This document shows, piece by piece, positions 7,920 through 17,399 of a stretch of 64,000 nucleotides of DNA. Positions within the stretch are counted from its first letter, which is position 1. Each line of letters starts with the position of its first letter. The notes below the pieces were generated by a model, which made no database searches, was not told where the DNA came from, and saw only the letters and a list, made by a program, of their open reading frames with translations. The stretch spans positions 1 through 64,000 of the forward strand of contig PLZD01000009.1 of assembly GCA_003151975.1 (NCBI GenBank). Direction: 5' to 3'. This stretch comes from Elusimicrobiota bacterium. Its GTDB lineage: Bacteria; Elusimicrobiota; Elusimicrobia; UBA1565; UBA9628. Made by a program: the position numbers and the translations under genes.

Positions 7920-9191
7920 TCACGCCGCGACGGCGGCCGGGCAGCCCGGAAGAAACAGCTCGAAGCGGGCGCCGCCCTCCAAACGATTCTCGGCATGGAG
8001 CCGGCCGTTGTGCTGGCGCGCGATCTCGGCGCAATTGTAGAGGCCCAGGCCCGTGCCGCCCTGCGCTTTGCGGGTGGTCGCGTACGGCTTGAACATGTTT
8101 TTCAGAGCTGCCTCGGGCAGGCCCGGGCCGTCGTCCTCGACGCTGATTTTCACCGCGGTCAAGCCGCCCTTCCCCGTCGTGATGGTGAGCGTGCCGCCCG
8201 GCTTCATGGCGTGCGCGGCGTTCGAGACCAGATTGACGAACAGGCGCTGAAGGTGGCCGCGGCTGGCGTCGATGCGCGGCAGCGGCTCTTGAAGCCTAAG
8301 CTGCAGCCGCAGGCCGGCGGGCCGCAGCAGGCCCTCGAAGACGGGGGCGGCCGAGCGAATGATCTCGTTGATATCGTCGGGGACCAGGTCCGGCGTGCGG
8401 TCGGCGCCCGTCCGGATGAAGGCCGCCAGATGCTCCTCGGCCGCGCGAACGGCCTTGGCGATGCAGCGGGTCTCGGCCTTCAAGTCGGCGAGAGAATCCT
8501 CGTCCTCCATGAGCTTGGCAAAGCCCGCGATGGCCGTAAACGAGTTCTTCAGGTCGTGAGCGAGTCCCGCGACCAGCAGGCTCGATTCATCGAGCCCTTC
8601 GGCGTGCTCCAGCCTCTCGCGGTCGGCGGCTAGCGCCGCTGAAAGTCTCTCGAGGCGCTGCCTCTCGGTGTTGAGCTCGGCGGCGCGGGCCCGCTGGCGG
8701 GAGACCATACCCCAGGTGACGGCCGCGCAGAAGATGAAGAGGCCAGTCTTGACGGCGAGCTCGAAGGCCTCGATGGCGCCGAACTGCGGCGACTGCAGCC
8801 AGACGAAGGCGCCGTTGAAGGATATCGCGCCCGTCGTGATCAAAGCCGCGTCTCTGCCGTTGATGAGAAGGCAGGCCGTGTAGATCGGCAACAGATACAG
8901 AACCCATAGGTTCGATTGCGCGCCGCCGGAACAATTCAGAATGCCCGTGATCGCCGCGCAGTTGGACAAGATGAAAACGGCGGATAGGCCGGTCCTTTGG
9001 GGGAAATACTTCAGCGTCAGGCTCGCGGCGAGGTTGAGCGCCATGAGCGATAGGAAGAGATACAGGATCTGGGGGTAGACGACTTCGGCGTTTTCCCGGC
9101 ATAGGAACGCCGCCGCGGCCATGAAGATTGAGAAGGCCGTCTCATAACGCGTTACGAGGGAACCGTTGTCGGCCGTCGCGGAGGCGTTCAT
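7920..9191 (-). CDS. Membrane-bound sensor histidine kinase
   Basis: A 423-residue kinase. The N-terminal half has about six hydrophobic segments (residues 20-190) resembling a multi-helix membrane sensor with no large periplasmic domain. The phosphoacceptor motif is VAGLAHDLKNSFTAIAGF, with His in HDLKN. The ATPase domain has the N box NLVSNAAHAM, the G1 box DDGPGLP and the G2 box GGTGLGLYNC. The start at 9191 overlaps the stop of the upstream response regulator (ATGA), so the regulator at 9188-9577 is its probable partner. A much longer in-frame extension upstream is Arg/Pro-rich read-through of the regulator gene and is rejected. Confidence 0.88.
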   Translation of the reverse strand: MNASATADNGSLVTRYETAFSIFMAAAAFLCRENAEVVYPQILYLFLSLMALNLAASLTLKYFPQRTGLSAVFILSNCAAITGILNCSGGAQSNLWVLYLLPIYTACLLINGRDAALITTGAISFNGAFVWLQSPQFGAIEAFELAVKTGLFIFCAAVTWGMVSRQRARAAELNTERQRLERLSAALAADRERLEHAEGLDESSLLVAGLAHDLKNSFTAIAGFAKLMEDEDSLADLKAETRCIAKAVRAAEEHLAAFIRTGADRTPDLVPDDINEIIRSAAPVFEGLLRPAGLRLQLRLQEPLPRIDASRGHLQRLFVNLVSNAAHAMKPGGTLTITTGKGGLTAVKISVEDDGPGLPEAALKNMFKPYATTRKAQGGTGLGLYNCAEIARQHNGRLHAENRLEGGARFELFLPGCPAAVAA

Positions 9192-9577
9192 GACGCTGAC
9201 TCCGCCGACCGCCGCTGGAGCAGCATCTCGACGCGGGCGGCCAGCCGGCTGAAATTGAACGGCTTGGTCAGGAAGGCGTCGACTCCTTCCTCGATGGCGG
9301 TTTTCTCGACGTCCGGGCCGAGGCCGGTCAGCATCAAGATCGGAATGTGGAGCAGATCCGGGTCGGCGCGAAGAACCTTGCAGATGCTGTGGCCGTCGAT
9401 TCCGGGCAGGCCGACATCGAGCACGATGACGTCGGGATGGCAAAGCCGGGCTTCGGCCAGCCCGCGGACGCCGTCGGAGGCCTGCATCGTCTCGCGGCCG
9501 GGCGCCGCCAGCCTCCGCGCGAGGATTTGGCGCACCGCGTCGTCGTCTTCTATGATCAGAACCGTTTGCATCTTCAT
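9188..9577 (-). CDS. Single-domain response regulator (REC only)
   Basis: A 129-residue CheY-like receiver. The acidic pocket is IIEDDD, the phosphoacceptor Asp is in VIVLDVGLPGIDG, the switch Thr in LMLTG, and the Lys in LTKPF. No output domain is present. It is translationally coupled to the downstream histidine kinase, so it probably receives or relays phosphate from it. Confidence 0.9.
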   Translation of the reverse strand: MKMQTVLIIEDDDAVRQILARRLAAPGRETMQASDGVRGLAEARLCHPDVIVLDVGLPGIDGHSICKVLRADPDLLHIPILMLTGLGPDVEKTAIEEGVDAFLTKPFNFSRLAARVEMLLQRRSAESAS

Positions 9578-9590
9578 ATCGCCTCCGCCG

Positions 9591-9962
9591 TCACCGGCTC
9601 GCGGGCAAAGACGCGCTGATCTTGGCCATCAGCCGGTCCGCCGCGAAGGGCTTCACGATGAAGTCGTTGATGCCGGCCTCGTAGGCTTTGTCGACGATGT
9701 TCGTATAGCTGACGCCGGTGAACATGAGGATCTTCATGTCCTTGAACTTGTCGCTGGTGCGGAGCATCGCGACGACGTCGGTCCCCGACATGTTCGGCAT
9801 CATGTTGTCGATGATCATGAGGTCGTAGGATTTCACTTGGAGCAAGTCCAAGGCTTGGACTCCGTCGTTGGCCGTGTCGACCGTATGGCCGTGCAGGATA
9901 ACGAGCCGCTTGACGATGGCCCGGATTTGCTCGTCGTCGTCGACCACCAGTATCCTCGCCAT
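9591..9962 (-). CDS. Single-domain response regulator (REC only)
   Basis: A 123-residue receiver with VVDDDEQ, phosphoacceptor in LMIIDNMMPNMSG, switch Thr in LMFTG and Lys in IVKPF. No output domain. It lies 13 bases upstream of the regulator at 9188-9577 and likely belongs to the same minus-strand unit. The 88 bases upstream hold a GGACGC-AG-GCGTCC hairpin and a GCGGGATTAATTC element similar to one upstream of another regulator near 14.33 kb. Confidence 0.9.
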   Translation of the reverse strand: MARILVVDDDEQIRAIVKRLVILHGHTVDTANDGVQALDLLQVKSYDLMIIDNMMPNMSGTDVVAMLRTSDKFKDMKILMFTGVSYTNIVDKAYEAGINDFIVKPFAADRLMAKISASLPASR

Positions 9963-10050
9963 ATGGCCTCCCGGGTTTCCCGTCCTGGTTTCAGTGTAGC
10001 GGACGCAGGCGTCCGGCGGCTTATGGCGGGATTAATTCCGGCTTAACGGC

Positions 10051-10755
10051 TCAGGCGCCGAACTTGTAGCCGTGGCCCAGCACGTTGACGATGAGCTTGC
10101 CCAACTTGGGTCCAAGCTTCTTGCGCAGGTGGGAGACGTGGACCTCGACGGTGCCCGGGTCGTTGTAATCGGCGGGATCGTAGCCCCAAACCGTCTCGAG
10201 CAGGTAGTTGACGCTCATCACGCGTCCGGGGTGGGCGACGAGCGTCGCGAGCAGGTCGAACTCCTTGCGCGTGAGTTCGGCGGACTTGCCGTTGACCTTG
10301 ACCGTTCGGCCCGAGGCGTCCAGCTCGATGCCGGCTTGTTTGAGCTTGGTCTCGCTTTTGACCACGGCCTCGTAGCGGCGCAGCACCGCGCGCAGTCGGG
10401 CGGTCAGGACGGGCAGGGAGAACGGCTTGACGACGTAGTCGTCGGCGCCGCCCTCGAAGCCGGAGAGGATGTCCTTCTCCTCGACGAGCTTGCCCGACAT
10501 GATGACGACGGGAAGATTCTTGGTCTCCTCCTGCTTCTTGATGACGCGGCAGACCGCGTGGCCGTCCAAGCCCGGCATCTCGGCGTCCACGAGCATCAGG
10601 TCGGGCTTGGACTCGCGCGCCAGGATGAGCCCCTCGGAGCCGTTGTCGGCGTAGACGACGCTAAAGCCTGCCGCCCCGAGGTGGCGGACCAGCAGCTTGA
10701 CGATCGCGGGATCGTCGTCGACGACTAAAATCTTCTGGGCCATTCGCGACATCAT
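10051..10755 (-). CDS. OmpR/PhoB-family response regulator
   Basis: A 234-residue transcription factor: receiver domain (about 5-122; VVDDDPAIV, LMLVDAEMPGLDG, VIMSG, VVKPF) and a winged-helix DNA-binding domain (about 138-232) with ELTRKEFDLLATLVAHPGRV and the recognition region VEVHVSHLRKKLG. The ATG at 10755 overlaps the stop of the big hybrid kinase upstream (ATGA); an ATG at 10743 just before the conserved AQKILVVDD is also possible. Coupling suggests it is the output of that kinase. Confidence 0.92.
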   Translation of the reverse strand: MMSRMAQKILVVDDDPAIVKLLVRHLGAAGFSVVYADNGSEGLILARESKPDLMLVDAEMPGLDGHAVCRVIKKQEETKNLPVVIMSGKLVEEKDILSGFEGGADDYVVKPFSLPVLTARLRAVLRRYEAVVKSETKLKQAGIELDASGRTVKVNGKSAELTRKEFDLLATLVAHPGRVMSVNYLLETVWGYDPADYNDPGTVEVHVSHLRKKLGPKLGKLIVNVLGHGYKFGA

Positions 10756-13748
10756 AGCTTTGTTGGACGCGTCTGGCGCGACGGCGCGTCCAGCACCTGG
10801 CGGACCTTCCTCACGAGTCCGTTGGGAGTGAACGGCTTTTGAAGGAAATTCCCTCCCGGGGTCTGCATCTCCCGGTGCAGGGCCGCCTTTTCCGTGTAGC
10901 CGGACATGAGCAGGACCTTGGTCTCGGGAAAGAGTTCCGCCATCCGTTCCGAGAGCTGCCAGCCGTCCATGCCGGGCATGACGATGTCGCTGAGCATCAG
11001 ATGGATCTCGCCCTTGAACTCGGCGGCTAAGCGCAGGGCCTCGACGCCGGAACTCGCCTCGATGACGGCGTGGCCCGCGCCCTTAAGGGCGCGCAGGGCG
11101 ATGCCGCGGACCGCGACCTCGTCTTCGACGAGCAGGATCGTCTCGCGCCCGGTGACCAATCCGCCGTCGGTCTTTTTCTTCGGGCCCTCGGCCGGCTCAT
11201 TGGTGATCGGCAGGATGATCTTGAAGGTCGTCCCCTTGCCGGGCTCGCTGGTGAAATAAACAAAGCCGCCGCTTTGCTTGACGATGCCGTAGACCATGGA
11301 GAGCCCCAGGCCCGTGCCCTTGCCCGGCCCTTTCGTCGTGAAGAACGGCTCGAAGACGCGCGCCTTGGTCGCCTCGTCCATGCCCACGCCGGTGTCGCTG
11401 ACGGTCACCATGGCGTAGATTCCGGGCGCCGCGCCGCGGAAATCTTTCGCGCTCCCCGCGTCGAGCAGAATCTCGGCGGTCTTGATGGTGATCGAGCCGC
11501 CGTTCGGCATGGCGTCGCGCGCGTTGACCGTCAAGTTCATCAGGACCTGCTCGATCTGTCCCGGATCGGCCATCACGGCGGGCAATTCTCGCGCGAGGGC
11601 CGTCGTGATCTTGATGTCCTCGCCGATGAGCCGCGCGAGCATTTTGTGGATGTTGGCGACGATGTCGTTGAGGCTGATCTTCTTGGGCTCGAGGACCTGT
11701 CTGCGGCTGAAGGCCAACAGTTGGCGCGTGAGGCTCGCGGCGCGGTTGGCGGCGATCAGGATCTCCTTGACGTCGGAGACTTGCGCCTTTCCCTCGGCCG
11801 CGTCGGTCTCGAGGAACTGCGCGTAGCCGATGATGGCCGTCAGAATGTTGTTGAAGTCGTGCGCGACGCCCCCGGCCAGGCGCCCGACGGATTCCATTTT
11901 CTGGGCCTGGCGGAGTTCCGACTCCATTTGGACGCGGTCGGTGACGTCCCATTTGACGGCGACGTAATTGACGATTTTTCCATGGGTGTCGAGCACCGGC
12001 GAGATGCTTGCTTCCTTGACCCGCAGAACGCCGTCTTTGCGCTTGTTGATCAATCGCCCTTTCCAGGTGCGGCCCGAGGTGATCGTCGCCCACATCTCGC
12101 GGTAGAACGCCTCGTCCTGCTTGCCGCTCTTGAGGATGCGGGGGTTCTGCCCTATGGCCTCTTCGCGGGAGTATCCGGTCGCTTTCTCGAAAGCCGGATT
12201 GACGTAGACGATCGTGCCTTTCGGATCGGTGATCACGATGCTCTCGCCGGCGTGCTCGATGGCCGTCGAAAGCCGCTGGCGGTTCTCCTCCTCGTGGACG
12301 CGTTGGGTGACGTCGCGGACCGAGGCCTGGATGACGCCCTTGCCGTTTATTTGGAGGCTGGAGAGCAGAATCGTGCAGGGGAATACTTCGCCGTTGAGTC
12401 GCGTGTGAGTCCACTCGAAAGAGTGGTGGCCTTTCTTGATGGTGAGCTCGATCATCTCTCGGGTCTTTTCTTGGGAGAGGCGTCCATCGGATTGGCGCAA
12501 GGGCGACACGTCGCTCGGGCCGACCGACAGGAGGTGGGTCTCGTCCTTGGCCGCGAACATCTTGACCGCCGCGGGATTGCAGGCGGTGAAGTTCCAAGAG
12601 GGAGGTTCGAGGATCATCAGCGCGTCCCAGTTGGCGTCGAAAAGGGCTTTGTGGCGCAACTCGCTTTCAATGAGTTTCTCTTGGGCCTCCCGCACGTCGC
12701 TGAGATCGGCGGCGAAGCCTCCGATGCCGTACAGCGTGCCGTCCGACCGCTTGAGTGGGAATTTGGCGAGCAGGATGCGCGTGGGGCCCGACGCGTACGG
12801 ATAGTTGTGTTCCTCCACGAGCGGCCTCTGGAGGTCGATCACCCTTCGGTCGCTCGCGCGCGAGATCGCGGCGGCCTCCGGCGACGCGAGGTCGTCGACC
12901 CTGCGGCCGATCATCTGTTCCGGGGGCCTTTGAAAGTGTTTAGAGCCCCGGGCGTTCACGAACGTGTACCGGCCCTCGAGGTCCTTGAGGAATATGTCCA
13001 TTGGGCATTGATCGAAGACCTGCTTCATCTGATGGTCGAGCCGGTTGTGCTGCTCGACCATGGCGTTGAAGGATGCGGCTAACAGGCCCAACTCGTCATC
13101 GTACAGGACCGCCGCTTTGGCGGAGGTGTCGCCTTTTTGAAACCGAAGGGTCGCCGCAGTGAGGTCTTGAAGCGGCGCTAGGACCCAGCCGCGCATGAGC
13201 GCGACTCCGATGAAGATAAGCGCGACGCTGATCGCCACAGCGAGGAGCGTCAGTAATTTGAGATGCAGGCGCAGATTGCCGGCTTCAGAGTTCAGCGCGG
13301 CCTGCGTTGCCTGGATGTCGCGTGCCAGCAGGGGAAGCGCGATCCTCAGGGTCGAGCGCTGCGCGTTTTCTTCGGCGCGCGGCGCGCCGCGCGCGACGAC
13401 TGCCAGGCGGGGCTTGATAAGACTCCACCGCCGGTCGATGCGCTTGAGATTCTCCGGCGTGAAGCGGTCGTTGGGACCGCGTAGAGCGACAATGCCTTGG
13501 TCGAAAGCGGCGCTCACCGAGGTCAGCAGTTGGCCGTTATGCGTCGCTTCTCCGCGCGCGATCATGGCCAGCGGTTCCAGTCTTTCACAGAGCTCGTCCT
13601 CACCCAGCAAGAGCTCGTCTTGGCGCGCGATTTCCTGCAAACGCTCGACCCCAAGCAGGCACGAAACGAGCGCGACGGTGGGGACGAGGATGGCGAGCGT
13701 CAGGAAGGCGATCGGCCAGCGTCCCAGCGAAGCCCGGAGCCACCTCAT
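10752..13748 (-). CDS. Hybrid sensor histidine kinase with three PAS domains
   Basis: A 998-residue membrane kinase. Order: membrane helix (about 11-33), periplasmic sensor region, second helix (about 165-188), HAMP, three PAS domains (roughly 245-360, 370-485, 492-615), HisKA with [19 protein letters not shown] (His near 640), HATPase with [17 protein letters not shown] and [11 protein letters not shown], and a C-terminal receiver with [22 protein letters not shown] and LQKPF. The start at 13748 is chosen because GGGAGG lies 7 bases upstream; an ATG 12 codons earlier lacks this. The internal receiver implies a relay, with the coupled OmpR-type regulator as a likely target. Confidence 0.93.
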   Translation of the reverse strand: MRWLRASLGRWPIAFLTLAILVPTVALVSCLLGVERLQEIARQDELLLGEDELCERLEPLAMIARGEATHNGQLLTSVSAAFDQGIVALRGPNDRFTPENLKRIDRRWSLIKPRLAVVARGAPRAEENAQRSTLRIALPLLARDIQATQAALNSEAGNLRLHLKLLTLLAVAISVALIFIGVALMRGWVLAPLQDLTAATLRFQKGDTSAKAAVLYDDELGLLAASFNAMVEQHNRLDHQMKQVFDQCPMDIFLKDLEGRYTFVNARGSKHFQRPPEQMIGRRVDDLASPEAAAISRASDRRVIDLQRPLVEEHNYPYASGPTRILLAKFPLKRSDGTLYGIGGFAADLSDVREAQEKLIESELRHKALFDANWDALMILEPPSWNFTACNPAAVKMFAAKDETHLLSVGPSDVSPLRQSDGRLSQEKTREMIELTIKKGHHSFEWTHTRLNGEVFPCTILLSSLQINGKGVIQASVRDVTQRVHEEENRQRLSTAIEHAGESIVITDPKGTIVYVNPAFEKATGYSREEAIGQNPRILKSGKQDEAFYREMWATITSGRTWKGRLINKRKDGVLRVKEASISPVLDTHGKIVNYVAVKWDVTDRVQMESELRQAQKMESVGRLAGGVAHDFNNILTAIIGYAQFLETDAAEGKAQVSDVKEILIAANRAASLTRQLLAFSRRQVLEPKKISLNDIVANIHKMLARLIGEDIKITTALARELPAVMADPGQIEQVLMNLTVNARDAMPNGGSITIKTAEILLDAGSAKDFRGAAPGIYAMVTVSDTGVGMDEATKARVFEPFFTTKGPGKGTGLGLSMVYGIVKQSGGFVYFTSEPGKGTTFKIILPITNEPAEGPKKKTDGGLVTGRETILLVEDEVAVRGIALRALKGAGHAVIEASSGVEALRLAAEFKGEIHLMLSDIVMPGMDGWQLSERMAELFPETKVLLMSGYTEKAALHREMQTPGGNFLQKPFTPNGLVRKVRQVLDAPSRQTRPTKL

Positions 13749-13843
13749 CTTCAGCCTCCCTTGACTTAATTTCGCTCGCAACAATAAGGCCAGTTCGATA
13801 GTCTATATTGTCCCGCGATTTTCAGCGCAAGTCGCAATCTCGA

Positions 13844-14212
13844 TCACTCTCGGACCAGCAAATTGGCCGAGACGCAGGTCCTCAGGGTCTGGATATCGAA
13901 CGGCTTGGTGATGTAGTCGCAGGCGCCGCGGTCCATCGCCGTCTTGGCGTGAGCCTCGCTGTGGTCGCCCGTCAGCATGACGACGGCGGCCCCCGGCTCG
14001 CTCTCGATGATGTCGTCGAGCGCCGCGATGCCGTCGAGGCGCGGCATGTGCATGTCGAGCAGAATCAGGTCGGGATGCTTCTCGACGACGATCGCGACGG
14101 CCTCGTCGCCGTCGGCCGCTTCGAGGACTTCGTAGTCCGGCGCGGGGAAGGTCCGCCGCACCAGGCTTCTGACTCCGGGATCGTCATCGACGATGAGCAG
14201 TCTTTTTTTCAT
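13844..14212 (-). CDS. Single-domain response regulator (REC only)
   Basis: A 122-residue receiver with LIVDDDPGV, phosphoacceptor in LILLDMHMPRLDG, switch Thr in VMLTGDHSEAHA and Lys in ITKPFD. AGGAGAGG precedes the ATG. It is transcribed divergently from the REC-PAS gene at 14415 and lies about 95 bases upstream of the hybrid kinase start. Confidence 0.9.
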   Translation of the reverse strand: MKKRLLIVDDDPGVRSLVRRTFPAPDYEVLEAADGDEAVAIVVEKHPDLILLDMHMPRLDGIAALDDIIESEPGAAVVMLTGDHSEAHAKTAMDRGACDYITKPFDIQTLRTCVSANLLVRE

Positions 14213-14265
14213 ATGTTTGTCCTCTCCTACGAGTTTAGCGGCGCGGAGCGTTGTTGGCGCCTAAC

Positions 14266-14354
14266 GCGCGCTTAAGTTCGGCTTAAGCCGGCGCGCGCTC
14301 GACGGCTGCCGACGGGAGCTCCTTAAGCGGGATTTATTCGCCGTTTAAGCGCGC
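14266..14354. repeat. Nested TTAAGC-containing inverted repeats in a divergent promoter region
   Basis: Outer arms GCGCGCTTAA (14266-14275) and TTAAGCGCGC (14345-14354) enclose a 12-base palindrome CGGCTTAAGCCG (14279-14290) and one more TTAAGCGG. The block lies between two divergent response-regulator genes, where a shared operator would be expected. A TACAAT hexamer at 14371-14376 may be the -10 box of the rightward gene. Confidence 0.45.
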
Positions 14355-14414
14355 GCCCGGCGCCGCCCGCTACAATGGAGGGACGGCGCCGCTCGATCTC
14401 AAAGGAGACTTTCC

Positions 14415-15320
14415 ATGAAAGACAAGATCATCGTCGTCGCCGATGACGAGCAGTCCGTCAGAGCGATCGTCTCGCGCGGCTTGGCCGACCGCGCCAAGAA
14501 AATCATCGAGACCGAAGACGGGACGGGGGCGCTTGCCGTCTCGCGCGCGCACCGGCCCGATCTCGTGATCCTCGACATACGCATGCCGGGCCTGAGCGGT
14601 CACGATGTGTGCCACGCCCTGCGCGCCGACCCGGAGACCGCGGACATTCCCATTTTGATGCTGACGGGCTTGAAGGGAGGCTTGCCGCCGGCCGCCAGCG
14701 CTTCGGCCGGAGCCGACGACCACCTGGGCAAGCCCTTCGAGATCTCCGAACTGCTTCGCCGCGCCGAGGCGCTCATGGACCGCGCGCCTCGCCGCGCGCC
14801 GCGACCCGAGGACGCCGTGCGCCTGGCGCGCGTCTGCGCCTGGTGCGGCGCGGATCTCGGGCAGGGAGAACTTTCGGCGGCGCCCATCGTGTCGCACGGG
14901 ATCTGCCTCGACTGCGCCTTCAACATGAATGCCGAGCTCGGTCTCAAGCTTAAGGAATATCTGGACGGCCTCAAAACCCCGGTCGTCGTCATGCAGTCCG
15001 ACACGACCGTCGTCGGCGCCAACAAGGCCGCGGAGGACGCGCTGGGAAAGAAGTCGAGCGATGCCCTGGGGATGCGGCTCGGCGACGTCTTCCAATGCAA
15101 GAACGCGCGCCTGCCCGGCGGCTGCGGACGCACGGTGCATTGCGGCGGCTGCGCCTTGCGCACGACGGTGGAGGAGACCTTGCGCACCGGAAAGAGCCGC
15201 GAAAAGGTGCCGGCGTTCCTCAACGAGACCGACCAAAAGGTCATGATGCACATCTCGACCGAGAAGGTCGGCGGCGTCGTCTTGCTGCGCGTCGACGGCG
15301 TGGAAGCTGATGGTCGATGA
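14415..15320 (+). CDS. Response regulator with zinc-ribbon and Cys-rich PAS-like domain
   Basis: A 301-residue protein. Residues 1-120 are a receiver (VADDEQSVR, phosphoacceptor in LVILDIRMPGLSG, LMLTG, LGKPF). A linker with CAWCGADL and CLDC (about 136-177) looks like a zinc ribbon. Residues about 190-300 resemble a PAS domain with the unusual insert QCKNARLPGGCGRTVHC followed by GGC. Similar Cys-containing PAS domains are known in deltaproteobacterial sensors and may bind zinc or an iron-sulfur centre. AAAGGAG lies before the ATG. The output mechanism is unclear; there is no DNA-binding or enzyme domain. Confidence 0.8.
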   Translation: MKDKIIVVADDEQSVRAIVSRGLADRAKKIIETEDGTGALAVSRAHRPDLVILDIRMPGLSGHDVCHALRADPETADIPILMLTGLKGGLPPAASASAGADDHLGKPFEISELLRRAEALMDRAPRRAPRPEDAVRLARVCAWCGADLGQGELSAAPIVSHGICLDCAFNMNAELGLKLKEYLDGLKTPVVVMQSDTTVVGANKAAEDALGKKSSDALGMRLGDVFQCKNARLPGGCGRTVHCGGCALRTTVEETLRTGKSREKVPAFLNETDQKVMMHISTEKVGGVVLLRVDGVEADGR

Positions 15321-15322
15321 GC

Positions 15323-15328
15323 TATAAT
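15323..15328 (+). promoter_or_regulatory. Putative -10 box (TATAAT) 8 bases before mtaB
   Basis: Perfect TATAAT just after the preceding stop codon; the mtaB ATG follows 8 bases later, so the mRNA would have almost no leader. Confidence 0.5.
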
Positions 15329-15336
15329 TTCCGTGG

Positions 15337-16560
15337 ATGAAGGCCTATTTCCATACCTTCGGCTGTCGCGTCAATCAATACGAGACGCAGCAATTGCGCG
15401 AGCGGCTCGATGCCGAGCCCGCCGAGTCCTTCGAGGACGCCGATCTCTGCGTCGTCAACACCTGCACGGTGACCGCCACGGCGGACCGCGATGCTCTGCG
15501 CCTCGTGCGCAAGATCGCGCGCCGCAATCCCGCCGCGCGGCTCGTCGTGACCGGCTGCCTCGCCACGCGCGACCCAAAAGCGATTTTGAAGGAAGCTCCC
15601 GCGGCGCTCGTCATAGGAAACAAGGACAAGGACTCTATCCCGGCGCTGCTCGGCTGTTCCGCGGCGCCGATGGGAGTCACGGGGCTGTCCTCGCGCAGCC
15701 GCGCGTTCGTGAAGATCCAGGACGGCTGCAACATGGCGTGCCGCTTCTGCGTCATCCCTGCGATTCGTCCCGAGTTATCCTCGAAACCGTTCGCTGAATT
15801 GAAGCGGGAGATCGCAGGATTGATCGCGCGCGGAATTCCCGAAGTCGTGCTCTGCGGCGTGCGCTTGGGGCGCTATTTGTCGACGGAGAACGGCAAGCGG
15901 ATCGATTTCGTCTCGGCGCTCGAGCGCCTACTCGCTCTGCCTGGCAATTTTCGCGTCCGGCTTTCGTCGCTCGAGATCACTGATGTCGGAGATCGTTTGA
16001 TCGCCGTCATGGCCGAGTCGAACGGAAAGCTTTGTCCCTCGATTCACTCTCCGCTTCAATCCGGCTCGACAGCCGTGCTCAAAAAGATGGGCCGCTGGTA
16101 CTCCGCGGAATTTTACGCGCGGCGCATCGCGGCCTTGAAGGAACGGGTGCCGCATGTCGGTCTCTTCGCCGATGTGATGACGGGTTTTCCCGGCGAGACC
16201 GAGGACGAGCACCAAGAGAGCGTCGCGTTTATCGAGAAAACCGGCTTCTCCGGCCTCCATGTCTTCCGCTACTCGAAGCGGCCCGGCACGCCCGCGGCTC
16301 GCGCGCCGGAGCAAGTCTCCGAGGGGGGTATCTTGCGCCGCGCTCAAGAACTGCGCGCGCTCGACGAGAAACTGCGCGCCGCCTTCGCCGCGCGCGCGGC
16401 AGGCCTAGAGCGCACCGTCGTTCCTGAATTGTCCGGGCTCGAGGCTTTGACCGAGGACTTCCTGACGGTTCGCCTGCCGAAAGCGCTTCCGCCCGGCCTG
16501 CACCGCGCCCGCGTCGAGGGCCGCTTGCTTGACGGCGTTCCGACGGCGCTGGTATACTGA
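15337..16560 (+). CDS. mtaB: tRNA t6A37 methylthiotransferase MtaB-like
   Basis: A 407-residue radical SAM enzyme that would convert t6A37 to ms2t6A37 in tRNA. The N-terminal UPF0004 domain has Cys10, Cys43 and Cys74 for the auxiliary cluster, with HTFGCRVNQYE typical of MtaB rather than MiaB. The radical SAM cluster is C131-N-M-A-C135-R-F-C138. A C-terminal TRAM-like region follows. The stretch after the cluster reads IPAIRPELSS instead of the usual RGxxRS, a noticeable divergence. It lies among two-component genes without functional link. A promoter for the next gene sits in its last codons. Confidence 0.88.
   Translation: MKAYFHTFGCRVNQYETQQLRERLDAEPAESFEDADLCVVNTCTVTATADRDALRLVRKIARRNPAARLVVTGCLATRDPKAILKEAPAALVIGNKDKDSIPALLGCSAAPMGVTGLSSRSRAFVKIQDGCNMACRFCVIPAIRPELSSKPFAELKREIAGLIARGIPEVVLCGVRLGRYLSTENGKRIDFVSALERLLALPGNFRVRLSSLEITDVGDRLIAVMAESNGKLCPSIHSPLQSGSTAVLKKMGRWYSAEFYARRIAALKERVPHVGLFADVMTGFPGETEDEHQESVAFIEKTGFSGLHVFRYSKRPGTPAARAPEQVSEGGILRRAQELRALDEKLRAAFAARAAGLERTVVPELSGLEALTEDFLTVRLPKALPPGLHRARVEGRLLDGVPTALVY
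16529..16558 (+). promoter_or_regulatory. Promoter inside the mtaB 3' end
   Basis: TTGACG (16529-16534) and TATACT (16553-16558), 18 bases apart, precede the response-regulator ATG at 16569 by 10 bases. Confidence 0.6.
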
Positions 16561-16568
16561 CAGACGAT

Positions 16569-17036
16569 ATGGACGAAGAAATGATTCCCGGTCCCGCGCT
16601 CGCCGCGCCCTCGGAAAAGCTCATCCTCATCATCGAGGACGACGAAATTCTGCGCGGGCTTCTCGAGGTGACGGCGCAGCAGGAAGGCTTTCAAGTCGCG
16701 ACCGCATACGACGGCCACGAGGGCGCCCAGAAGGTCGCCGAGCGCGCGCCGGACCTCATCATCACCGACCTCATGATGCCCGGCAAGGGCGGCTACGAGT
16801 TCCTGCGCGACCTGCAGGTCACGGGCCACGGCGCGATTCCGGTGCTCGTGATCTCGGCCAGTCTCGTGAACGACTCCACCGTCAAGCTCATCCGCCAAGA
16901 GGCCAACGTCATCGAATTCATCCGCAAGCCCCTGCCCATGGCCGCCTTGGTGGCGCGACTGCACACCGTGCTCAAGACCCAGCCTCCGGTCCGCGCCCGC
17001 ACGAAGGGCATCAACGACCGCCATCGCGGGGCCTAA
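16569..17036 (+). CDS. Single-domain response regulator with N-terminal extension
   Basis: A 155-residue receiver with a short N-terminal extension (about 17 residues) and a basic tail. Receiver residues: LIIEDDEIL, phosphoacceptor in LIITDLMMPGKGG, the switch position in LVISAS (Ser rather than Thr-Gly) and Lys in IRKPL. No output domain. It has its own promoter overlapping mtaB. Confidence 0.88.
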   Translation: MDEEMIPGPALAAPSEKLILIIEDDEILRGLLEVTAQQEGFQVATAYDGHEGAQKVAERAPDLIITDLMMPGKGGYEFLRDLQVTGHGAIPVLVISASLVNDSTVKLIRQEANVIEFIRKPLPMAALVARLHTVLKTQPPVRARTKGINDRHRGA

Positions 17037-17399
17037 GCCGTCCGGAAAATGGGCGACTCCCGGTCTCGCAGAAGCTTCTCTTGCGATGGCGGGAGTCGTT
17101 AGCGAGCTCGCTCGGCTTGTGCGATGCGGCTTCTACGGAAGCCTTGCGTCCAGCCCGAGCGTGGGCGCCAAACCGGAAATGCCGAGGTCTTCATCAGACC
17201 GTCTCGAGTCATTCCGGCTCCTGATTTCATTATACACCCGGCACGGGGAATAGCAAGCGATATCTTGCGGCGACTTATACGTAGGTTGTACCGAAGCTGC
17301 GTATAAATTCTCGACCTAAGCCGTTTGGCCTAAAGAGCTCCAGTCCTTAAGGCCCTTGCGACCCCTTGTCCATAACGGTATAATCCTCAAGGATAATTG
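17037..17399. other. 363-base intergenic region with two stem-loops, no gene seen
   Basis: No convincing ORF, tRNA or known RNA is visible. One hairpin has a 9-bp outer stem CGACTCCCG/CGGGAGTCG (17054-17062 with 17090-17098) and an inner TCGCA/TGCGA stem (17066-17070 with 17082-17086). A second pairs TTATACGTAG (17275-17284) with CTGCGTATAA (17297-17306), 10 bp with one wobble. A palindrome AGCGAGCTCGCT lies just after the first. The stretch ends with the HIT-gene promoter. A small RNA or terminator is possible but unproven. Confidence 0.5.
17356..17384 (+). promoter_or_regulatory. Promoter of the HIT-rpsU-dnaG-rpoD cluster
   Basis: TTGCGA (17356-17361), a 17-base spacer and a perfect TATAAT (17379-17384). 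The ATG follows 15 bases later with AAGGA in between. Confidence 0.75.

Noticed and set aside
17037-17399. tRNA, 6S RNA or tmRNA in the long intergenic region
   Set aside because: No cloverleaf, no TPsiC-arm sequence and no recognisable conserved segment of these RNAs was found; only generic hairpins.
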